A program made the translations under genes and the position numbers. Positions 60,263 through 64,000 of a stretch of DNA of 64,000 nucleotides are shown one piece after another. The stretch's first letter is position 1. Every line of letters starts with the position of its first letter. The notes under the pieces were generated by a model. It ran no database searches, was not told the DNA's origin, and was given only the letters and a program-made list of their open reading frames with translations. Source of the DNA: JACDER01 sp963842575 (lineage in GTDB: Bacteria > Actinomycetota > Thermoleophilia > Gaiellales > Gaiellaceae); assembly GCA_963842575.1 (NCBI GenBank), contig CAWJGS010000010.1:62001-126000 (forward strand), written 5' to 3'.

Positions 60263-61244
60263 TCTCGAGGCCGCGGCGCGGGCGATCCGCGAGCACGACC
60301 GCTTCCTGATCACGACCCACGAGAACCCGGACGGGGATGCGCTGGGGTCGATCCTCGCGGCCAAGCTCGCTCTCGACGCGCTCGGGAAGGACGGGATCAT
60401 GTACCTGTACGGGCAGGTGCCGCTGCCGGCCGAGTACGGGTTCATGCAGCTCGACGAGCTGCAGCGCGAGCTCCCGCCTGACGCTGATGAGCGGGTGCTG
60501 CTCGCGTTGGACTGCGCCAAAGAGATGCGCCTCGGGCGCGACTACGAGGAGCTGCTGTCCCGGGCGCCCCTCGTGGTCGACATCGACCACCACCACGACA
60601 ACACGCGCTTCGGGAGCATCAATGCCATCGTCGGGGATGCCTCGTCGACGGGTGAGATCATGCGCGACCTCCTGCGCCTCCTGGACGTCGAGCTGACGCC
60701 CGAGATCGCGGAAGCGCTGTACATCGCACTGGTGACCGATACCGGACGCTTTCAGTACACGAACACCACGCCGCATGCGTTGCGCCTGGCGGCTGAGCTG
60801 GTCGAGGCGGGCGCGAATCTCAATCGGGTCTTCCAGGGCGTGTACGAGAGCGTCGAGTTCGCGAAGCTCAAGCTTCTCGCTCGTGCACTCGAGCGGGCGG
60901 ATGTCTACGACGGCGGCCGGCTCATCATCTCGTACCTCCTACGCGACGACTTCCTCGAGGTCGGGGCGGTCGAGCCGTACTCGGAGGGGATAATCGACTA
61001 CCTGCGCGCCGTCGAGGGATCGGACATGGCGGTGCTGATTCGCGAGCCCCCGACGCGCGGCGGCCCCAAGCATCGCGTCAGCCTGCGCTCGCGCTCGGAC
61101 GAGCTGGACGTGTCCGTGATTGCGCGGAAGGCCGGCGGCGGCGGGCATCGCCAGGCGGCAGGCTTCTCGAGCGAGCTCGAGCTCGGCGACCTCATCGCCT
61201 TCATCCGCGAGGAGTTCGCGGTCGCGGCGAAGGCCGCAGCGTAG
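60237..61244 (+). CDS. nrnA: DHH/DHHA1 phosphoesterase, NrnA-like oligoribonuclease / pAp phosphatase
   Basis: Degrades short RNA oligonucleotides and pAp. The 335-residue protein has the Mn-binding set ITTHENPDGDALGSILA (about 23-39), LALDCAKEM (about 84-92), VVDIDHHHDNTRFG (DHH, about 106-119) and LVTDTGRFQYTN (about 165-176). The DHHA1 substrate motif is KAGGGGHRQAAGF (about 300-312). It replaces orn in many Actinobacteria. Position between rbfA and truB is conserved in the phylum. Confidence 0.93.
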   Translation: MNSPQTTTDLEAAARAIREHDRFLITTHENPDGDALGSILAAKLALDALGKDGIMYLYGQVPLPAEYGFMQLDELQRELPPDADERVLLALDCAKEMRLGRDYEELLSRAPLVVDIDHHHDNTRFGSINAIVGDASSTGEIMRDLLRLLDVELTPEIAEALYIALVTDTGRFQYTNTTPHALRLAAELVEAGANLNRVFQGVYESVEFAKLKLLARALERADVYDGGRLIISYLLRDDFLEVGAVEPYSEGIIDYLRAVEGSDMAVLIREPPTRGGPKHRVSLRSRSDELDVSVIARKAGGGGHRQAAGFSSELELGDLIAFIREEFAVAAKAAA

Positions 61245-61257
61245 GCGGGGCCGAACG

Positions 61258-62034
61258 GTGCCGCCCCGAGGGCTTCGGCCGAGCGGGCTGATCCTCGTCG
61301 ACAAGCCGCCCGGGCCTTCGTCTTTCCGGGTGGTGCGCGCCATCCGCTCGCGCACGGGCGCTCGCACCGGCCACGCGGGGACGCTGGACCCCTTCGCCAG
61401 CGGGCTGTTACTTGTGTTGTCCGGCTCGGCAACTAGACTGACCCCATGGCTCGTCGGCCTGGACAAGCGCTACATCACCGAGATCGATCTCCGTCGCCGG
61501 ACCTCGACGGGCGATCCCGAGGGAGAGACGATCGCGGAGAGCAATGTTCCTTCCGAAGAGGAACTACACGCGCGGCTCGCGCTCCTCCGCGGCACCGTGG
61601 AGCTGCCGATCCCCGCCGTCTCCGCCGTAAAGGTCGGAGGTCAGCGGGCCTACCGGCTCGCGCGCCGCGGCGTCACCCTGGAGATGCCGATGCGGCAGTC
61701 GCGGATCGATCAGCTGGATGTCAGCGCGTATACAGGCGAGGCCGTGACCCTCGACCTCCGCGTCAGCTCCGGGACTTACATTCGCTCCGTCGCCGACGCG
61801 CTCGGAGGGCACTGCCGGACGCTCCGCCGCACCGAGGTGGGACCATTCCGGGTCGAGGACGCCGACCTCGAGCGGATCCTGCCGCCGGCCCAGGCGCTTC
61901 CCTTCTTGCCCATGCGGGAGGTGGACGAGGCCACCGCGGCGGCGATCCGGCAGGGCCGGGAGCGGGTGACCGAGGACGTCAGGGTCGTACACGAGGGCGA
62001 GCTCGTCGCCGTTGGCGGGACGGTGCTGCCCTGA
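61258..62034 (+). CDS. truB: tRNA pseudouridine(55) synthase
   Basis: Makes pseudouridine in the T-loop of tRNA. The 258-residue product has GLILVDKPPGPSSFRVV (motif KP-G-SS, about 10-26), the catalytic Asp in TGHAGTLDPFASGLLLV (about 39-55), PIPAVSAVKVGGQRAYRLAR and SSGTYIRSVADALG. GTG 61258 gives the normal short N-terminus; the frame is open upstream into nrnA but unconserved. The C-terminal PUA-like part is short, as in other Actinobacteria. Confidence 0.95.
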   Translation: MPPRGLRPSGLILVDKPPGPSSFRVVRAIRSRTGARTGHAGTLDPFASGLLLVLSGSATRLTPWLVGLDKRYITEIDLRRRTSTGDPEGETIAESNVPSEEELHARLALLRGTVELPIPAVSAVKVGGQRAYRLARRGVTLEMPMRQSRIDQLDVSAYTGEAVTLDLRVSSGTYIRSVADALGGHCRTLRRTEVGPFRVEDADLERILPPAQALPFLPMREVDEATAAAIRQGRERVTEDVRVVHEGELVAVGGTVLP

Positions 62035-62044
62035 GCGGACTGCC

Positions 62045-62719
62045 GTGAGCGGAATCGTGCTCTGGGACTTCGACGGCACGCTGGCCGAGCGTCCCGGAAT
62101 GTGGCGGGGCTGCCTCCTCGAGGTGTTGCGCGAAGAGGAGCCCGAGCTCGAGGCGGAGCAAGACGCCTTCATCCCGGCCCTGCGCGGCCGCTTCCCCTGG
62201 CACACGCCGGACGAGCCCCATCTCGACCTCTGTGAAAGCGGTGCCTGGTGGGCGCGGATCGTGCCGCTGCTCGCCCAGGCATACGAGGACGCAGGCGTCC
62301 CGCGCGAGCGCGCGACCGAGCTCGCCGAGCTCGCCCGCAAGCGCTACGTCGACCCGGCGGTGGGCTGGCACGTGTTCGAGGACACGGTGCCGGCGCTCGA
62401 CCGGCTTGGCGAGGCGGGGTGGCGGCACGCAGTGCTGTCCAACCACGTCCCGGAGCTCGAGCAGATCGTTGCCGGGCTCGGGCTCGATCGGCACGTCGAG
62501 TCCGTTCTCTGCTCCGGCGTCACCGGCTATGAGAAGCCGCACCCGGAGGCCTTCGCGACCGCTTTGCGCCTCCGCCGCGACGGCGAGCCCGTGTGGATGG
62601 TGGGCGACAACCCCGAGGCCGACGTCGAGGGCGCCCGGCGCGCGGGCCTGCCTGCGGTGCTCGTCCGCACGAACGGGGTCGGGCTCCGTCAGGCCGCGGA
62701 GGAGATCCTTTCCTCGTGA
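62045..62719 (+). CDS. HAD-superfamily hydrolase
   Basis: A 224-residue phosphatase-like protein with HAD motif I VLWDFDGTLAE (Asp pair, about 5-15), motif II HAVLSNHV, motif III in GYEKPHPEAF (Lys) and motif IV VGDNPEADVEGARRAG. The C1 cap (about 20-95) is helical. The substrate is unknown. It lies between truB and ribF and is coupled to ribF by a GTGA overlap, so an FMN/FAD-pathway phosphatase role is possible but unproven. GTG start. Confidence 0.87.
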   Translation: MSGIVLWDFDGTLAERPGMWRGCLLEVLREEEPELEAEQDAFIPALRGRFPWHTPDEPHLDLCESGAWWARIVPLLAQAYEDAGVPRERATELAELARKRYVDPAVGWHVFEDTVPALDRLGEAGWRHAVLSNHVPELEQIVAGLGLDRHVESVLCSGVTGYEKPHPEAFATALRLRRDGEPVWMVGDNPEADVEGARRAGLPAVLVRTNGVGLRQAAEEILSS

Positions 62720-63582
62720 ACGTCGCCTATCGGCCCGGTGACCTGACCGCCGAAGCGCGGGCGGTCGCGATCGGCACCTTCGACGGCGTCCATCGAGGAC
62801 ATCGCCGGGTGATCGACGCAGCGCTCGCCGCCGGGCCGAAGCCGACGGTCCTCACGTTCGATCCGCATCCTCGGGTGGTCCTCGGAAACCAGGTGGAGCT
62901 TCTCACGACGCTCGAGCGCCGGCTCGAGCTCTTCGAGGAGCTCGGCGTGGCCGACACGCTCGTGGTCGAGTTCACCCAGGACACCGCGCGCCTCGAGCCG
63001 GAGGAGTTCGTCGACTCGGTCCTGCGGCCGATCGGCACCGAGGTGGTCGTTGCGGGGGAGAACTTCCGTTTCGGCCGCGCCCGCGCCGGCGACCTCGACC
63101 TGTTGGCGATGCTGGGCTTCGACGTCCGTCCGGTGCCGCTGGTCGAGCACGTCTCGTCCAGCCAGCTGCGGCACCTCCTCCGTGCCGGTGAGGTCGAGCG
63201 CGCCGCCGCGCTGTTCGGGCGGCCGCCCGAGCTGGACGGCACCGTCGTGTCGGGGGACGCCCGCGGCGGCACCCTCGGCTTTCCGACCGCGAATCTCGCG
63301 GTCGATCCGCAGCTCCTCGTGCCCGCGTACGGGATCTACGCCGGCGCGGTCGGCGACAACCGGGCAGCGATATCGATCGGGACGAATCCCCACTACGGTG
63401 GAGAGGAGCGGCGCATCGAGGCCTTCGTGCTCGACTTCGAGGGCGACCTGTACGGGCGGCGGCTCGTGGTCGAGCTGTGGAAGCGGCTCAGGGACGAGCG
63501 TGTCTTCGACAGCGAGCAGGACCTGATCGACCAGATCGCCCGCGACGTCGAGGAAACGCGGGCCGCCAAGCGCCCGTCCTAG
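62716..63582 (+). CDS. ribF: bifunctional riboflavin kinase / FAD synthetase
   Basis: Makes FMN and FAD. The 288-residue protein has an N-terminal nucleotidyltransferase with AIGTFDGVHRGHRRVI (about 19-34), TFDPHPRVVL, and VVVAGENFRFGRARAGD (about 113-129); SSSQLRHLL follows. The C-terminal kinase has GDARGGTLGFPTANLAV (about 176-192), YGIYAGAV and VVELWKRLRDERVF. GTG 62716 overlaps the HAD stop. Followed by a terminator. rpsO, the usual next gene, is not seen here. Confidence 0.95.
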   Translation: MNVAYRPGDLTAEARAVAIGTFDGVHRGHRRVIDAALAAGPKPTVLTFDPHPRVVLGNQVELLTTLERRLELFEELGVADTLVVEFTQDTARLEPEEFVDSVLRPIGTEVVVAGENFRFGRARAGDLDLLAMLGFDVRPVPLVEHVSSSQLRHLLRAGEVERAAALFGRPPELDGTVVSGDARGGTLGFPTANLAVDPQLLVPAYGIYAGAVGDNRAAISIGTNPHYGGEERRIEAFVLDFEGDLYGRRLVVELWKRLRDERVFDSEQDLIDQIARDVEETRAAKRPS

Positions 63583-63592
63583 CGCGAAACTG

Positions 63593-63611
63593 GCCGCAAA
63601 CGGCGGCTTTT
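63593..63611 (+). terminator. intrinsic terminator after ribF
   Basis: GCCGC-AAACG-GCGGC followed by TTTT, 11 bp after the ribF stop. Confidence 0.65.
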
Positions 63612-63767
63612 GCTAGAACGGCCTCTCTATCCGGGGGGTGAGAGCTGCGGTGCAGCATCCGATATCGCTTCGCGTGAGCCACTCCCGTGGCCACCGCCCC
63701 CGAGCGCTCGATCCGCAGGCCGGCGCATCCGCCGCCGGCCATTGACCCCTGCCGAAAGGAGCTGTCC
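63612..63767 (+). other. structured-looking leader of the HAMP-domain gene
   Basis: About 155 bp with several inverted repeats: CTCTC/GAGAG around a G-rich loop, CTGC-GGT-GCAG, and GGCCGGC/GCCGGCC (63718-63740) shortly before the ribosome site GAAAGGAG. No known riboswitch core could be recognised by eye. Confidence 0.35.
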
Positions 63768-64000
63768 GTGGCAACTCCAGCGAAATCCAAGAGAGCGACA
63801 ACGGCGGCCCGCACGTCTGCGGGTACCGCCGGCAACGGTGACACGACCCTGACCGGGCCAGAGCTCAAGCGCCTCGTCGAAGCGCTGCGCGCCGCCAAGA
63901 ACGGCGACTTTTCCGCCCGCCTCTCCGCTGCCACGGACAGCGGCCTGGGCGAAGTGGCGGTCGCCTTCAACGAGCTCGCGGAGAGGCAGGAGAGCTTCGC
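63768..64000 (+). CDS. HAMP-domain protein, probable soluble hybrid histidine kinase (3' end outside window)
   Basis: GTG start after GAAAGGAG. About 30 residues of basic, Ala/Thr-rich linker (ATPAKSKRATTAARTSAGTAG) precede a HAMP-like unit: ELKRLVEALRAAKNGDFSARL, then GLGEVAVAFNELAERQESF. Starting with HAMP and lacking a membrane helix is the layout of multi-HAMP hybrid histidine kinases (Nik1-like) found in Actinobacteria. Kinase and receiver domains would lie beyond the window, so the assignment is by N-terminal pattern only. Confidence 0.65.
   Translation, partial: MATPAKSKRATTAARTSAGTAGNGDTTLTGPELKRLVEALRAAKNGDFSARLSAATDSGLGEVAVAFNELAERQESF

Overview
The window is high-GC DNA packed with genes and comes from an actinobacterium. 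Supporting signs are an actinobacterial-type integration host factor (mIHF) ahead of gmk-rpoZ-coaBC, a CGAAC-N4-GTTCG SOS box, frequent GTG/TTG starts, and several secreted families common in the class Thermoleophilia (Gaiellales/Solirubrobacterales). The class assignment is inference.

Layout. 1-3.3 kb: end of argS, glpX, a two-gene insert (unknown protein plus NAD(P)-binding protein) and a second, degenerate copy of the glpX 3' end. 3.3-9.6 kb (mostly minus): membrane protein, large Clp ATPase, Hsp20 remnant, LanC-like protein, class I aldolase, then tRNA-Gly. 9.6-21.6 kb: accessory region rich in exported proteins (SBBP propeller, DUF5666 repeats, collar-type proteins, polyproline protein, lipoprotein), with CorA, a HIT hydrolase and an MFS transporter. 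21.7-30.4 kb: LuxR regulator and methyltransferase, tRNA-Arg, a dgcA-dgcN-like D-glutamate pair, an SOS-controlled LysM protein, a ThDP enzyme, RNase Z and a second methyltransferase. 30.4-32.4 kb: exported protein built of ten 62-residue repeats. 32.5-45.6 kb: pyrimidine operon pyrR-pyrB-pyrC-carA-carB-pyrK-pyrD, then mihF-gmk-rpoZ and, after an accessory insertion, coaBC. 45.6-51.3 kb: coupled MoxR-DUF58-transglutaminase genes, nucleotidyltransferase, TPR protein and dtd. 51.3-54.1 kb: broken glyoxalase, exported protein and hydrolase. 54.2-63.6 kb: rimP-nusA-ylxR-infB, an antiparallel LVIVD-repeat gene, ylxP-rbfA-nrnA-truB-HAD-ribF. The window ends in a HAMP-domain protein.

Regulation visible in sequence: a PyrR-type RNA hairpin that buries the pyrR ribosome site; a consensus sigma-70 promoter with two LexA boxes at the LysM gene; a near-leaderless mihF promoter; and an attenuator-like terminator in the rimP leader. 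A two-hairpin dispersed repeat occurs three times, twice at edges of the pyr/mihF-rpoZ block.

Quality caution: more than 20 single-base frameshifts interrupt otherwise well-conserved genes between 1 and 52 kb, including essential ones (argS, coaBC), and none were found from 53 to 64 kb. Most are probably consensus indel errors. Genes carrying them are given as one CDS with the break position stated.
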